From the NCBI RefSeq assembly GCF_016428585.1, contig NZ_JAELVR010000009.1, positions 124,001-188,000 on the forward strand: DNA of 64,000 nt. The letters run 5' to 3'. The stretch's first letter is position 1. Each line of letters starts with the position of its first letter. Under the pieces are notes generated by a model that was given only the letters and a program-made list of their open reading frames with translations, searched no databases and was not told the DNA's origin. Shown here in pieces: positions 23,943 through 32,683 of this stretch. The stretch comes from Sedimentitalea arenosa. Lineage in GTDB: Bacteria > Pseudomonadota > Alphaproteobacteria > Rhodobacterales > Rhodobacteraceae. The position numbers and the translations under genes are program-made.

Positions 23943-24455
23943 TCAGGCCTGGGCGGTTGCCAGGCCCACCTTCATGTCCTTGACGGCATAAATCTCTTCG
24001 CCGTCGGCGACAACCCGTCCGTCGGCGACGCCGAGCTTGAGCTTGCGGTCGATGATCCGGGTCATGTCGACGTAATAGGTCAGCATCTTGCGGTCGGGTT
24101 TGACCATGCCCTTGAGCTTGACCTCGCCCACGCCCATCGCCATGCCCTGGCCCAGCATGCCGCGCCAGCCGAGGTTGAAGCCGGTGAGCTGCCACAGCCC
24201 GTCAAGGCCGAGGCATCCGGGCATGATCGGGTTGCCGGGGAAGTGGCACTTGAAGAACCACAGGTCGGGATGGATGTCGAACTCGGCCACTACGTGGCCT
24301 TTGCCGTGGCTGCCGCCGTCGGCGCTGATCTCGGTGATGCGGTCCATCATCAGCATCGGGGGTTCGGGCAACTGGGCGTTGCCGGGGCCGAACAGTTCGC
24401 CACGGGCGCATTTCAGCAGGCCCTCCTTGTCAAAACTGTTGGGATACTGGGACAT
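23943..24455 (-). CDS. fabA: 3-hydroxydecanoyl-[acyl-carrier-protein] dehydratase/isomerase
   Basis: A 170-residue hot-dog-fold enzyme. The active-site His lies in [16 protein letters not shown] and the Asp lies downstream in [10 protein letters not shown], as in E. coli FabA. It introduces the cis double bond at the C10 stage of fatty-acid synthesis. The ATG at 24455 was chosen because it opens the canonical N-terminus [14 protein letters not shown]; a longer frame to 25085 runs antisense through irr. It is the first gene of the fabA-fabB-fabI operon and divergent from irr, a pairing conserved in Rhodobacterales. Confidence 0.95.
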   Translation of the reverse strand: MSQYPNSFDKEGLLKCARGELFGPGNAQLPEPPMLMMDRITEISADGGSHGKGHVVAEFDIHPDLWFFKCHFPGNPIMPGCLGLDGLWQLTGFNLGWRGMLGQGMAMGVGEVKLKGMVKPDRKMLTYYVDMTRIIDRKLKLGVADGRVVADGEEIYAVKDMKVGLATAQA

Positions 24456-24577
24456 TCCGCCGCCTTTCCTGCCTGTGCTCGCTGCCGTTTCCGGAATCCG
24501 TCTAACACCGCCGTCGCGCTTCCCGCAAGGGCGCGCGGCGCGTCGGGGTGTGGCGTCTTCCTGGCAGTTGCGACTGA

Positions 24578-24591
24578 ATTTCATTTGAAAT
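24578..24591. promoter_or_regulatory. 14-bp palindrome between fabA and irr, candidate operator
   Basis: ATTTCA-TT-TGAAAT is a perfect 6-2-6 inverted repeat, 54 bp upstream of irr and 122 bp upstream of fabA. It is AT-rich in an otherwise GC-rich region. It could be an Irr or other dimer site controlling the divergent promoters. It is not an exact match to the TTAGAA-type iron control element I recall for Irr. Confidence 0.45.
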
Positions 24592-24644
24592 CGTGCCGCC
24601 GGACGCCCTATATACAGGGTCAGGACGACAACCGGGATACAGAC

Positions 24645-25061
24645 ATGACGCAGAAGGCCATCAAATCCGCGACCAGCTGGCTGAACTCGGCCGGGCTGCG
24701 GCCGACGCGTCAGCGGCTTGCGCTGGCCGAGTTGCTGGTCGGCGACGGGCAGCACCGCCATGTCACCGCCGAGAGCCTGTTCGAGGCGGCGCGGGAGTCC
24801 GGCGCATCGGTGTCGCTGGCGACGATCTACAACACCCTGCGCGCGTTCTGCGATGTCGGGTTGATGCAGGAGGTCACGGTGGATGGCTCCAAGAGCTATT
24901 TCGACACCAACACCCATGATCATCCGCATTTCTACTGGGAAGACGAGGGCCGCCTGTCCGACGCGCCGTCGGATGAACTGGTGATCACGCGGCTGCCGGA
25001 TGCGCCCGCCGGGGCCGAGATCGCCTCGGTCGACGTGGTGATCCGCCTGCGCCGCACCTGA
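24645..25061 (+). CDS. irr: Iron response regulator, Fur superfamily
   Basis: A 138-residue Fur-superfamily protein with winged helix region [14 protein letters not shown] and [21 protein letters not shown] and the Irr-type histidine motif [12 protein letters not shown]. Irr represses or activates iron- and heme-related genes according to heme supply. The N-terminal heme-regulatory Cys-Pro of Bradyrhizobium Irr is absent, as is usual in Rhodobacterales. It is divergent from fabA across a 189-bp gap holding a 14-bp palindrome. Its C-terminus is a short arginine-rich tail. Confidence 0.92.
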   Translation: MTQKAIKSATSWLNSAGLRPTRQRLALAELLVGDGQHRHVTAESLFEAARESGASVSLATIYNTLRAFCDVGLMQEVTVDGSKSYFDTNTHDHPHFYWEDEGRLSDAPSDELVITRLPDAPAGAEIASVDVVIRLRRT

Positions 25062-25075
25062 CCTTGTCCTGAGCG

Positions 25076-25978
25076 TCACCCCCACGCCGCGCCGAGACCG
25101 CCCGCGAGCGCCGACAGCACGCCCGCGCGCTGCGGCGGCAGCGGGGCGGTGCCATGGCGTGCGAGGATGATCGGTTCGACCGCCGCGGGGTCGCTGACGG
25201 GAATCGCCACCACCGGACGTCCGTCATAGCTGAGATGGCCGGGCGGGCGGCTGTGGCTGAGCCCGATGCCTTCGCCATGCGCGGCGAGGCTGCGCAGGAT
25301 CTCGAGCGAGGCGGCGCGGTGCACGACGCGCGGGCGCAGGTCACGCTCGCGGAACAGCGCCAGAACGTGCTGGGCGGACATGCCTTCCTGGAACAGGATC
25401 AGCGGATGGTCGGCGAGGGTGGCGAGGTCGATCTCGGACCGGGTGGCGAGCGGGTGGTCGGCGGCCACATGGGCGCAGGGCACCGCATGGGCGAGCGTAT
25501 GACGGTCGAACCCGGCGTCGAGCCCGAGGTCGTAGGTCACGGCGAGATCGACCTGCCCGTCGATCATCGCGGTGGTCAGCGCCTGAAACCCTTCGACCCG
25601 GTAGCTGACCGCGATGCCCGGGAAGTTGCGGCGCATCAGGTTCAGGGCCGGGGCCAGCAGGAAGGGCGCGAGATCGACGAAACAGCCCAGCACCAGCGAT
25701 TGCGGCGCGGGCGCGTCGGGTTCGGTCCGCTCGAGCCGCGCGGCGCGGGCGAGCAGGTCTTCGGCCTGGCGCACGAAGTCGCGCCCCTCGGGCGTCAGCA
25801 CGAGGGCTGCGCCCTTGCGGCGGAAGAACAGCGTCTTGCCGAGCCGTGATTCGATGCGCGAAAGCGCGGCCGATAGCGCGGGCTGGGAGACGTTCACGTC
25901 ATCGGCGGCGGCCGACAGGCTGCCTTGGCGGGCGATCGCGGTGACGTATTCGTACTGGCGCAGGGTCAAGTATAACAT
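25076..25978 (-). CDS. LysR family transcriptional regulator
   Basis: A 300-residue regulator starting [20 protein letters not shown]. The N-terminal helix-turn-helix (residues about 3-62) includes [20 protein letters not shown]; the remainder is a periplasmic-binding-protein-like effector domain (about 90-290). The ATG at 25978 fits the family start; a longer frame has no ribosome site. It is divergent from a phytanoyl-CoA dioxygenase family gene 88 bp away, which is its likely target. A T-N11-A box overlaps its own start codon, suggesting autoregulation. The effector is unknown. Confidence 0.9.
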   Translation of the reverse strand: MLYLTLRQYEYVTAIARQGSLSAAADDVNVSQPALSAALSRIESRLGKTLFFRRKGAALVLTPEGRDFVRQAEDLLARAARLERTEPDAPAPQSLVLGCFVDLAPFLLAPALNLMRRNFPGIAVSYRVEGFQALTTAMIDGQVDLAVTYDLGLDAGFDRHTLAHAVPCAHVAADHPLATRSEIDLATLADHPLILFQEGMSAQHVLALFRERDLRPRVVHRAASLEILRSLAAHGEGIGLSHSRPPGHLSYDGRPVVAIPVSDPAAVEPIILARHGTAPLPPQRAGVLSALAGGLGAAWG

Positions 25979-25986
25979 GAGATTAT
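25972..25986. promoter_or_regulatory. LysR-type T-N11-A box between divergent genes
   Basis: ATAACATGAGATTAT has perfect ATAA/TTAT half-sites around 7 bp and contains T-N11-A. It overlaps the start codon of the LysR gene and lies about 80 bp upstream of the dioxygenase gene. A second imperfect AT-rich dyad (around 25983-26009) follows. Confidence 0.45.
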
Positions 25987-26066
25987 ATGTGCCATCGGAA
26001 TATATGAATTGAAACATCCAAGACGATTGGGCAGGACGGGGCGACGCAGCCCGAAGGAGAGATTCC

Positions 26067-26864
26067 ATGCCCCACCCGCTCGTGACCCGTGACGACATCG
26101 ACACGTTCCAGCGCGACGGGGTCGTGCTGATCCGCGGCCTGTTCGCCGACCATGTCGAGACCCTGCGCGCCGGTGTCGCGCGCAACATGGACGCGCCCGG
26201 CCCCTATGCTTCGGAGAACCGCAAGGAGGGGCATACGGGGCTGTTCTTCGACGATTACTGCAACTGGGAGCGCATCCCGGAATTCGCCGAAGCGATCCGC
26301 GAGTCGCCCGCCGCCGCGGTCGCCGCCGACCTGATGCAATCCGACAGCGTGCAGCTGTTCCACGATCACGTTCTGGTCAAGGAACCCGGCACCTCGATGC
26401 CGACCCCCTGGCACCAGGACGGGCCCTATTACTTCGTGCAGGGCCGCCAGACCGTCAGCTTCTGGTCGCCGCTGGACCCGGTCCGCGAGGCCAGTCTGCG
26501 CTGCGTGGCCGGATCGCACCGCTGGGAAAAGGACGTGCTGCCGACCCGCTGGGTCGCGGAGTCGGCCTTCTTTGCGGACGAGGGCCAATACATGCCGGTG
26601 CCGGATCCCGAGGCCGAGGGGATGCGGATCGTCGAGTTCGAGATGCAGCCCGGCGACGCTGTGGCGTTCGACTATCGCACGCTGCACGGTGCGCGCGGCA
26701 ACACCAGCGCCACGCGGCGGCGGGCCTTCTCGCTGCGGCTGGTGGGGGACGACGCGCGCTATGTCGAGCGGCCGGGACCGACCTCGCCGCCGTTTCCGGG
26801 GCACGGGATGCAACCGGGCGAGCGGCTGCGCGAGGACTGGTTCCCGGTCCTGCTGCGCGCCTGA
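26067..26864 (+). CDS. Phytanoyl-CoA dioxygenase (PhyH) family protein
   Basis: A 265-residue iron(II)/2-oxoglutarate-dependent oxygenase. The metal ligands are visible as H-x-D in PWHQDGPYYF and a distal His in DYRTLHGARGNTS; the 2-oxoglutarate-binding Arg follows in RRRAFSLRL. Bacterial PhyH proteins hydroxylate diverse small substrates such as ectoine, phosphonates or acyl chains; the sequence does not match EctD closely. A GGAGAG ribosome site precedes the start. The divergent LysR regulator is its probable controller. Confidence 0.85.
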   Translation: MPHPLVTRDDIDTFQRDGVVLIRGLFADHVETLRAGVARNMDAPGPYASENRKEGHTGLFFDDYCNWERIPEFAEAIRESPAAAVAADLMQSDSVQLFHDHVLVKEPGTSMPTPWHQDGPYYFVQGRQTVSFWSPLDPVREASLRCVAGSHRWEKDVLPTRWVAESAFFADEGQYMPVPDPEAEGMRIVEFEMQPGDAVAFDYRTLHGARGNTSATRRRAFSLRLVGDDARYVERPGPTSPPFPGHGMQPGERLREDWFPVLLRA

Positions 26865-26918
26865 GGCGGCAACAAAGCACTTGAACCGGGGTCGAAAACC
26901 CGGCTTGCTTCGGGGATC

Positions 26919-27698
26919 ATGCGCGAGTCCCTGAAACAGTTCCTGTCGTCGCTCTACCTGGGCTACAGCCCGCGCGCCAAGTGGTTCCGCTATGGGCTGA
27001 TCGCCTTTGACACCCTGACCATCCTGTTCTTCGTCGCGACGGTTGCGGTGCCGCTGACGCCGACGCTAGTGGTCGTGAACACGGTGCTGGGGCTGCTGAT
27101 CCTGGCGGATTTCGGGGCCCGGCTGTGGCTGGCGACGGACCGGCGCAAGATGCTGCGGCAGCTCTACACGATCGCCGACCTGGTGGTGATCGTCACGCTG
27201 CTGATCGCGCCGCTGTTCGACCTGCACGACCTGGCCTTCCTGCGCATCCTGCGCGGGTTGCGGCTGATCCATTCCTATCACCTGCTGCGGGATCTGCGCC
27301 AAGACAGCCGGTTCTTCCGCCGTCACGAGGACGCGCTGCTGGCGCTGGTCAACCTGATCGTCTTCGTCTTCGTCACCACTTCGGCGGTGTTCGCGCTGGC
27401 GGCCGACGAGGGCGCCGGGCCGGAGGGCTATGTCGATGCGCTCTATTTCACCGTGGCGACGCTCACCACCACGGGATACGGCGACATCACCCCCACGACG
27501 GTCACCGGCAAGCTGTTGTCGGTGGTCATCATGGTGGTCGGCGTCGCGCTTTTCGTGCAACTGGCCAGCGCGATCATCCGCCCGACCAAGGTGCGTTTCA
27601 AATGCCCGGAATGCGGGCTGATGCGGCATGATCTCGACGCGGTGCATTGCAAGCATTGCGGCGAGACGCTGAAGATCGAGACACAGGGCGCGACCTAG
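26919..27698 (+). CDS. Voltage-gated-type potassium channel with C-terminal zinc ribbon
   Basis: A 259-residue membrane protein with six predicted helices. An S4-like helix bears regularly spaced positive residues (LRILRGLRLIHSYHLL near residue 110), and the potassium selectivity filter TTTGYGDI lies near residue 185. After the last helix the tail carries two CxxC pairs (Cys229/232 and Cys244/247) forming a zinc ribbon. The channel part is a normal Kv-like tetrameric pore; the zinc ribbon replaces the usual RCK or cNMP gating domain and may be a regulatory or redox-sensitive element. It lies after the PhyH gene and converges with the next gene. Confidence 0.87.
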   Translation: MRESLKQFLSSLYLGYSPRAKWFRYGLIAFDTLTILFFVATVAVPLTPTLVVVNTVLGLLILADFGARLWLATDRRKMLRQLYTIADLVVIVTLLIAPLFDLHDLAFLRILRGLRLIHSYHLLRDLRQDSRFFRRHEDALLALVNLIVFVFVTTSAVFALAADEGAGPEGYVDALYFTVATLTTTGYGDITPTTVTGKLLSVVIMVVGVALFVQLASAIIRPTKVRFKCPECGLMRHDLDAVHCKHCGETLKIETQGAT

Positions 27699-27711
27699 GC
27701 GAGGCGTCCGG

Positions 27712-28578
27712 TCAGAACCATTGGCCCGGTTCCATCAGGCCGAGATCGAGCAACTGGCGCGACGTCCATTCGAACGCGGTGGAATTGTGCCAGCGAAACG
27801 TGTCGATGGCGAAGGCGGAACCCGGGTTGCGCTTGAGCGCCTTGGCGGTGCGGAACGAACAGACCGCGGCGGTCAGGTTGTGATGCCAGGGGCAGGCATA
27901 GGTGTTGTATTCCTCGTCGTTCAGCGTGTGATCGGGACGCAGGCGCAGCCCGCGCCGGGCCCGGAACAGCGAGATCCGGTCGATCTTGCGGCTGGCGGGG
28001 GGGATGTGTTCCTCGAACCGCCAGCGCAGCCCGCCGTGGAAGTCGAGCTGCCGGTCCAGCGCGATGTCGCTGTCCGGGGCCGTGCGGGCCAGCGCGTAGT
28101 AGCCCGAGCGGTCGAGATAGGCCTGGTCCATCGACACGGCGTTGGGATCGCGCGCCAGGTCGCCGGCGTAGAGGTCGATCACGTAGGTCAGCATGGCGTC
28201 GCGCCGCTCCTGGGCGTGGAACTCGACCATCTCGCCGATGCTGCGCGTCTCGCAGAAGGGATAGAACAGGAATTCGGCGTTGTAGCAGTAGTGCAGCCAG
28301 GCGCCGGGAGCGGCCTCGATCACCCGATTGACGGCGTCAAAGACCGCCTGCGGGGCCGAACAGTCGAACCGGATGCGTCGCACCCGCGCCGCCACGTCAT
28401 CGCCCAGCGCGAAGGCATCGGGCATCAGGGCCAGCACCGGCGCGAATCCGCGGTCGCAGAGATGGCGAAGGGTGGCATCGAGGCCGACCTCGTCCTCGGC
28501 GAAGACGAGCGCCACGGGACCGCGGGCCAGGTCGCTGCGGTGCTGGGTCAGGAACCCCTCCAGCGTCGGATGACTCAT
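27712..28578 (-). CDS. Conserved protein of unknown function
   Basis: A 288-residue protein starting MSHPTLEGFLTQHRSDLARG. The ATG at 28578 was preferred to one at 28641 because the extra 21 residues are polar and lack a ribosome site. It has no signal peptide or membrane segment. It contains conserved-looking segments WLHYCYNAEFLFYPF, DLYAGDLARD and DFHGGLRWRFEEHIP, which loosely resemble glycosyltransferase-type proteins, but I cannot assign a family with confidence. It is monocistronic, divergent from miaB and convergent with the potassium channel gene. Confidence 0.65.
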   Translation of the reverse strand: MSHPTLEGFLTQHRSDLARGPVALVFAEDEVGLDATLRHLCDRGFAPVLALMPDAFALGDDVAARVRRIRFDCSAPQAVFDAVNRVIEAAPGAWLHYCYNAEFLFYPFCETRSIGEMVEFHAQERRDAMLTYVIDLYAGDLARDPNAVSMDQAYLDRSGYYALARTAPDSDIALDRQLDFHGGLRWRFEEHIPPASRKIDRISLFRARRGLRLRPDHTLNDEEYNTYACPWHHNLTAAVCSFRTAKALKRNPGSAFAIDTFRWHNSTAFEWTSRQLLDLGLMEPGQWF

Positions 28579-28701
28579 GCGGTGTGCCCGGTGCGTGTCA
28601 TTCTGGTGTTCTGCGTCAGACTCGGTTAATTCCCGGTGCATTGCAAGCCGTCCCCATCCGGTCTAGACGAGGCCGCCCGTTCCAACCCGGAGGCCAAGCC
28701 C

Positions 28702-30021
28702 ATGAGTGCCACGAAGAAGCTCTTCATCAAGACCTATGGCTGCCAGATGAACGTCTATGACAGCGAACGCATGGCCGAGGCGCTGGGCGGGCAGGGCTAT
28801 GAGCAGACGCAGTCGCCGGACGATGCGGACATGATCCTGCTCAACACCTGTCACATCCGCGAGAAGGCGGCGGAGAAGGTCTATTCCGAACTGGGTCGCT
28901 TCAAGGGGCTGAAGGCCGCGCGGCCCGATCTCAAGATCGGCGTGGCGGGCTGCGTCGCGCAGGCCGAGGGCGAGGAGATCATGCGCCGTCAGCCGATGGT
29001 CGACCTGGTGGTCGGCCCGCAGAGCTATCACCGCCTGCCCGAGATGGAGGCGAGGACGCGCGCGGGGGAGAAGGCGCTCGACACCGATTTCCCCGAGGAG
29101 GACAAGTTCGAGAAGCTGAAGAGCCGTCCCAAGGCGCCGCGCGGCCCGACCGCGTTCCTGACCGTGCAGGAAGGCTGCGACAAGTTCTGCGCCTTCTGCG
29201 TCGTGCCCTACACCCGCGGGGCCGAGGTCAGCCGTCCGGCGGACCGCATCCTGACCGAGGCGCGGGACCTGGTCGAACGCGGCGTGCGCGAGATCACCCT
29301 GCTGGGGCAGAACGTCAACGCCTATCACGGGGCCGGCCCGGAGGGCGACATGACGCTGGCGCAGCTGATCTGGGCGCTCGACAGGATCGACGGGCTCGAG
29401 CGCATCCGCTTCACCACCAGCCACCCAAACGACATGAGCGACGATCTGATCGAGGCGCATGGCACCTGCGCCAAGCTGATGCCCTATCTGCACCTGCCGG
29501 TGCAGTCGGGCAGCGACAGGATCCTCAAGCGGATGAACCGGAGCCACACCGCCGAGAGCTACCTGCGTCTGATCGAGCGCATCCGCGCGGCGCGGCCCGA
29601 CATCCTGCTGTCGGGCGATTTCATCGTCGGCTTTCCCGAAGAGACCGAGGCCGATTTCCAGGCCACGATGGATCTGATCGAGACGGTGGAGTACGGCTCG
29701 GCCTATTCCTTCAAGTACTCGACCCGCCCGGGCACGCCGGCCGCCGAACGCGCGCAGGTCGACGAGGACTCCAAGACCGACCGGCTGCACCGGCTGCAGG
29801 CGCTGATCACCCGCCAGCAGCGCGCGCTGCAGGATGCGATGGTCGGGCGCGTGGTCAACGTGCTGTTCGAGAAACCCGGCCGCCTGGAGGGCCAGATGGT
29901 CGGCAAGTCCGACTACCTGCACGCGGTGCATGTGCGCGACCCGCAGGCGCGGGTGGGCGACCTGCTGCCGGTGCGCATCGTCGAGTCCGGCACCAATTCG
30001 CTGGCCGGGCTCCCCGCCTGA
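28702..30021 (+). CDS. miaB: tRNA-2-methylthio-N6-dimethylallyladenosine synthase
   Basis: A 439-residue radical-SAM methylthiotransferase. The N-terminal UPF0004 domain carries Cys14, Cys50 and Cys84 for the auxiliary cluster; the radical-SAM cysteines are Cys159, Cys163 and Cys166 (CDKFCAFC). The C-terminal TRAM domain occupies about the last 70 residues. MiaB adds a methylthio group to i6A37 in tRNAs reading U-starting codons. The ATG at 28702 opens the canonical [15 protein letters not shown]; a longer frame to 28636 lacks support. It starts the conserved miaB-phoH-ybeY-corC-lnt run. Confidence 0.95.
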   Translation: MSATKKLFIKTYGCQMNVYDSERMAEALGGQGYEQTQSPDDADMILLNTCHIREKAAEKVYSELGRFKGLKAARPDLKIGVAGCVAQAEGEEIMRRQPMVDLVVGPQSYHRLPEMEARTRAGEKALDTDFPEEDKFEKLKSRPKAPRGPTAFLTVQEGCDKFCAFCVVPYTRGAEVSRPADRILTEARDLVERGVREITLLGQNVNAYHGAGPEGDMTLAQLIWALDRIDGLERIRFTTSHPNDMSDDLIEAHGTCAKLMPYLHLPVQSGSDRILKRMNRSHTAESYLRLIERIRAARPDILLSGDFIVGFPEETEADFQATMDLIETVEYGSAYSFKYSTRPGTPAAERAQVDEDSKTDRLHRLQALITRQQRALQDAMVGRVVNVLFEKPGRLEGQMVGKSDYLHAVHVRDPQARVGDLLPVRIVESGTNSLAGLPA

Positions 30022-30151
30022 CCGCTTGCGCGGCAGCACGCCGCCCGCCCCGTTACAAAATGGTTGAAGACCGGTGCTATCGCTTGCATGGCGCCGCGGA
30101 ACTTGGCACCCTTTGATCACAACGCCTGACATGGCAGCACAGGAGAGCGGA

Positions 30152-31159
30152 TTGGCCACAAGCGCCCTGACCCCACCGCAGACCGGAACGGCCCCCACCG
30201 AGGTGCTGATCGAATTTCCCGACAATCGCCTGCTGATCGACCTTTGCGGAGAATACGACCGCAATCTCGCCGATATCGAACAGAAGACCGGCGTCCAGAT
30301 CGTCCGCCGCGGCAACCAGCTCGCGATCATGGGCGAGGAGGACAGCCGCAGACAGGCCGGCGAGGTGCTGCACGCGCTCTACGAACGGCTCGAAACCGGG
30401 CGCGACGTGGAAACCGGCGACATCGACCGCGAATTGCGCCTTGGCGGCGGCGACAGCTACACCGGGGCGCGCGACGGCGACCAGCTCGAAATGTTCAAGG
30501 GCGGCAAGGTCGAGATCAAGACCCGCAAGAAGCTGGTCGAACCCCGCACCGCCGCGCAGCAGGCCTATGTGCAGGCGCTGTTCGAAAACGAGCTCGCCTT
30601 CGGCATCGGCCCGGCGGGCACCGGCAAGACCTACCTGGCCGTCGCGGTCGGCGTGAACATGTTCATCGGCGGCCATGTGGACCGGATCATCCTGTCCCGC
30701 CCGGCGGTCGAGGCGGGCGAACGGCTCGGCTTCCTGCCCGGTGACATGAAGGACAAGGTCGATCCCTACATGCAGCCGCTCTACGACGCGCTGAACGATT
30801 TCCTGCCCGGCAAGCAGCTGGCCAAGCTGATCGAGGAGAAACGCATCGAGATCGCGCCGCTCGCCTTCATGCGCGGGCGCACCCTCTCCAACGCCTTCGT
30901 GGTGCTGGACGAGGCGCAGAACGCCACCTCCATGCAGATGAAGATGTTCCTGACGCGGCTCGGCGAGGGCAGCCGCATGGTGATCACCGGCGACCGCACC
31001 CAGATCGACCTGCCGCGCGGCGTCCCCTCGGGCCTTGCCGATGCCGAACGGCTGCTCAAGACGATCCCCAAGATCAGCTTCAACTATTTCACCTCGAAAG
31101 ACGTGGTGCGCCACCCGCTGGTGGCCGCGATCATCGAAGCCTACGAGGCCGACAGCTGA
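30152..31159 (+). CDS. phoH: PhoH family ATPase
   Basis: A protein of about 335 residues with an N-terminal KH-like region (EFPDNRLLIDLCGEYDRNL), Walker A GPAGTGKT and Walker B VVLDEAQN, followed by TGDRTQIDLP. PhoH-like ATPases of this arrangement act with YbeY in RNA metabolism. I start it at the TTG at 30152, because an ideal AGGAGAG lies five bases before it; an in-frame ATG at 30131 has no ribosome site and would add seven residues. It is followed by ybeY, with repeat copy C in the gap. Confidence 0.9.
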   Translation: MATSALTPPQTGTAPTEVLIEFPDNRLLIDLCGEYDRNLADIEQKTGVQIVRRGNQLAIMGEEDSRRQAGEVLHALYERLETGRDVETGDIDRELRLGGGDSYTGARDGDQLEMFKGGKVEIKTRKKLVEPRTAAQQAYVQALFENELAFGIGPAGTGKTYLAVAVGVNMFIGGHVDRIILSRPAVEAGERLGFLPGDMKDKVDPYMQPLYDALNDFLPGKQLAKLIEEKRIEIAPLAFMRGRTLSNAFVVLDEAQNATSMQMKMFLTRLGEGSRMVITGDRTQIDLPRGVPSGLADAERLLKTIPKISFNYFTSKDVVRHPLVAAIIEAYEADS

Positions 31160-31170
31160 CCGCGCGCGGC

Positions 31171-31218
31171 TTTTCATCTTCGTGACAATACTCCGGGGGC
31201 GCGGGGGCTGGCCCCCGC
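31171..31218 (-). repeat. Intergenic palindromic repeat, copy C
   Basis: Minus-sense copy of the GGAGTATT-N6-AAGATGAA element, with one hairpin of 8-bp arms (GCGGGGGC/GCCCCCGC) and no second hairpin. It lies between the co-directional phoH and ybeY genes, antisense to them. Confidence 0.8.
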
Positions 31219-31234
31219 TCCGACAGGGGCCAGA

Positions 31235-31747
31235 ATGCAGATCGACATCATCGAGGACGACCCGCGCTGGACCGCGCTGACCCTGCCCGGCCTGGCCGAG
31301 GCGGCGGCCATTGCCACCTTCGCGCGGCTCGGGATCGACGCGGACGGCTGCACGCTGTCGCTGCTGGCCTGCGACGATGCCCGCATCGCCGAGCTCAACG
31401 CCGAGTTCCGCGGCAAGCCGCAGCCGACCAACGTGCTGAGCTGGCCCGCCGCCGATCTGGCCGCGGCGGACCCGGGCGCCGTCCCGGCCGCGCCCGAGCC
31501 GGATTTCGCCGGCGAGACCGAGCTTGGCGACATCGCCATCGCCTGGGAGACCTGCGCGCGCGAGGCCGAGACCGCGGGCAAACCGATGGCCGATCACGTC
31601 ACCCACCTGCTGGTGCACGGGCTGCTGCATCTGCTGGGCTATGACCACGTTCGTGACCCCGATGCCACTCTGATGGAGCGACTTGAGGTCGAAATACTTG
31701 GCAGACTGGGTCTGGATGACCCATATAGGGACAGGACGGGGCCCTAG
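31235..31747 (+). CDS. ybeY: Endoribonuclease YbeY (rRNA maturation)
   Basis: A 170-residue protein with the zinc-binding motif H-G-L-L-H-L-L-G-Y-D-H near residue 128, the YbeY signature. It takes part in 16S rRNA 3'-end maturation and ribosome quality control. It also shows the RGKPQPTNVLSWP segment typical of the family. It lies 76 bp after phoH and 21 bp before the CBS-domain gene. The alanine- and aspartate-rich stretch around residues 70-90 is a lineage-specific insertion. Confidence 0.93.
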   Translation: MQIDIIEDDPRWTALTLPGLAEAAAIATFARLGIDADGCTLSLLACDDARIAELNAEFRGKPQPTNVLSWPAADLAAADPGAVPAAPEPDFAGETELGDIAIAWETCAREAETAGKPMADHVTHLLVHGLLHLLGYDHVRDPDATLMERLEVEILGRLGLDDPYRDRTGP

Positions 31748-31768
31748 GCCCCCTTTCGGACAGGACAG

Positions 31769-32683
31769 ATGGGCGACACAGACGACAGTTCTAACGCGGC
31801 GCAACGCGCGCAGTCCCAGGACCAGACGACCCCGGATCATTCGGACGACCCGGACGCCGAACAGGCGGAACCTTCTGAACGGTCAGGCTTTTTCGGCCGC
31901 ATCATCGAGGCGTTCACCCCGGCGGACGCGCCCGATCAGGAGTCCGGCGGCTCCGGCGGGTCGCGTGCGCACGGCATGATCAACCTGCGCCGGATGCGGG
32001 TCGAGGACGTGGCGATTCCCACCGCCGATATCGTCGCCGTGGCCAGCACCATCGGCAAGGAGGACCTCGTGCAGGTGTTCCGCGACAGCGGCATGACCCG
32101 GATTCCGGTCTATGAGAACACGCTCGATACCCCGGTCGGCTTCGTCCACCTGAAGGATTTCGCGCTGACCCATGGCTTCAACGGCGGCAGCGTGCCGTTC
32201 GACCTGGACTCGATGCTGCGCCCGCTGCTCTTCGTGCCGCCCTCGATGCCGATCGGGGTGCTGCTGGCCAAGATGCAGACCGAACGGCGGCACATGGCGC
32301 TGGTGATCGACGAGTATGGCGGGGTCGACGGGCTGTTGACCATCGAGGACCTGATCGAACAGGTGGTCGGCGAGATCGAGGACGAGCACGACACCGACGA
32401 GGACCAGACCTGGGTGCGCGAGAAGCCGGGCTGCTACATCGCGCTGGCCAAGACGCCGCTGGCCGAGTTCGAGGCCGAGATCGGCCAGTCGCTGACCGAT
32501 CACGACCAGGTCGACGAGGAGGAGATCGACACGCTCGGCGGCCTCGTCTTCATGCTCTCGGGCCGCGTGCCGACGCGCGGCGAGGTGGTGCCGCATCCCG
32601 ACGGACCCGAATTCGAGGTCATCGACGCCGATCCGCGCCGGATCAAGCGCCTGCGGGTGCGGCTTCCCGACCACGCGACGTGA
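31769..32683 (+). CDS. CorC/HlyC-type CBS-domain protein
   Basis: A 304-residue soluble protein. An acidic, low-complexity N-terminus (residues 1-65) is followed by two CBS domains (about 75-200; MRVEDVAIPTADIVAV and HMALVIDEYGGVDGLLTIED) and a C-terminal CorC/HlyC domain. Such proteins bind adenine nucleotides and are linked to magnesium and cobalt transport; the position next to lnt and ybeY is conserved in many Proteobacteria. The N-terminal membrane domain of full-length CNNM-type transporters is absent. It overlaps lnt by four bases. Confidence 0.88.
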   Translation: MGDTDDSSNAAQRAQSQDQTTPDHSDDPDAEQAEPSERSGFFGRIIEAFTPADAPDQESGGSGGSRAHGMINLRRMRVEDVAIPTADIVAVASTIGKEDLVQVFRDSGMTRIPVYENTLDTPVGFVHLKDFALTHGFNGGSVPFDLDSMLRPLLFVPPSMPIGVLLAKMQTERRHMALVIDEYGGVDGLLTIEDLIEQVVGEIEDEHDTDEDQTWVREKPGCYIALAKTPLAEFEAEIGQSLTDHDQVDEEEIDTLGGLVFMLSGRVPTRGEVVPHPDGPEFEVIDADPRRIKRLRVRLPDHAT

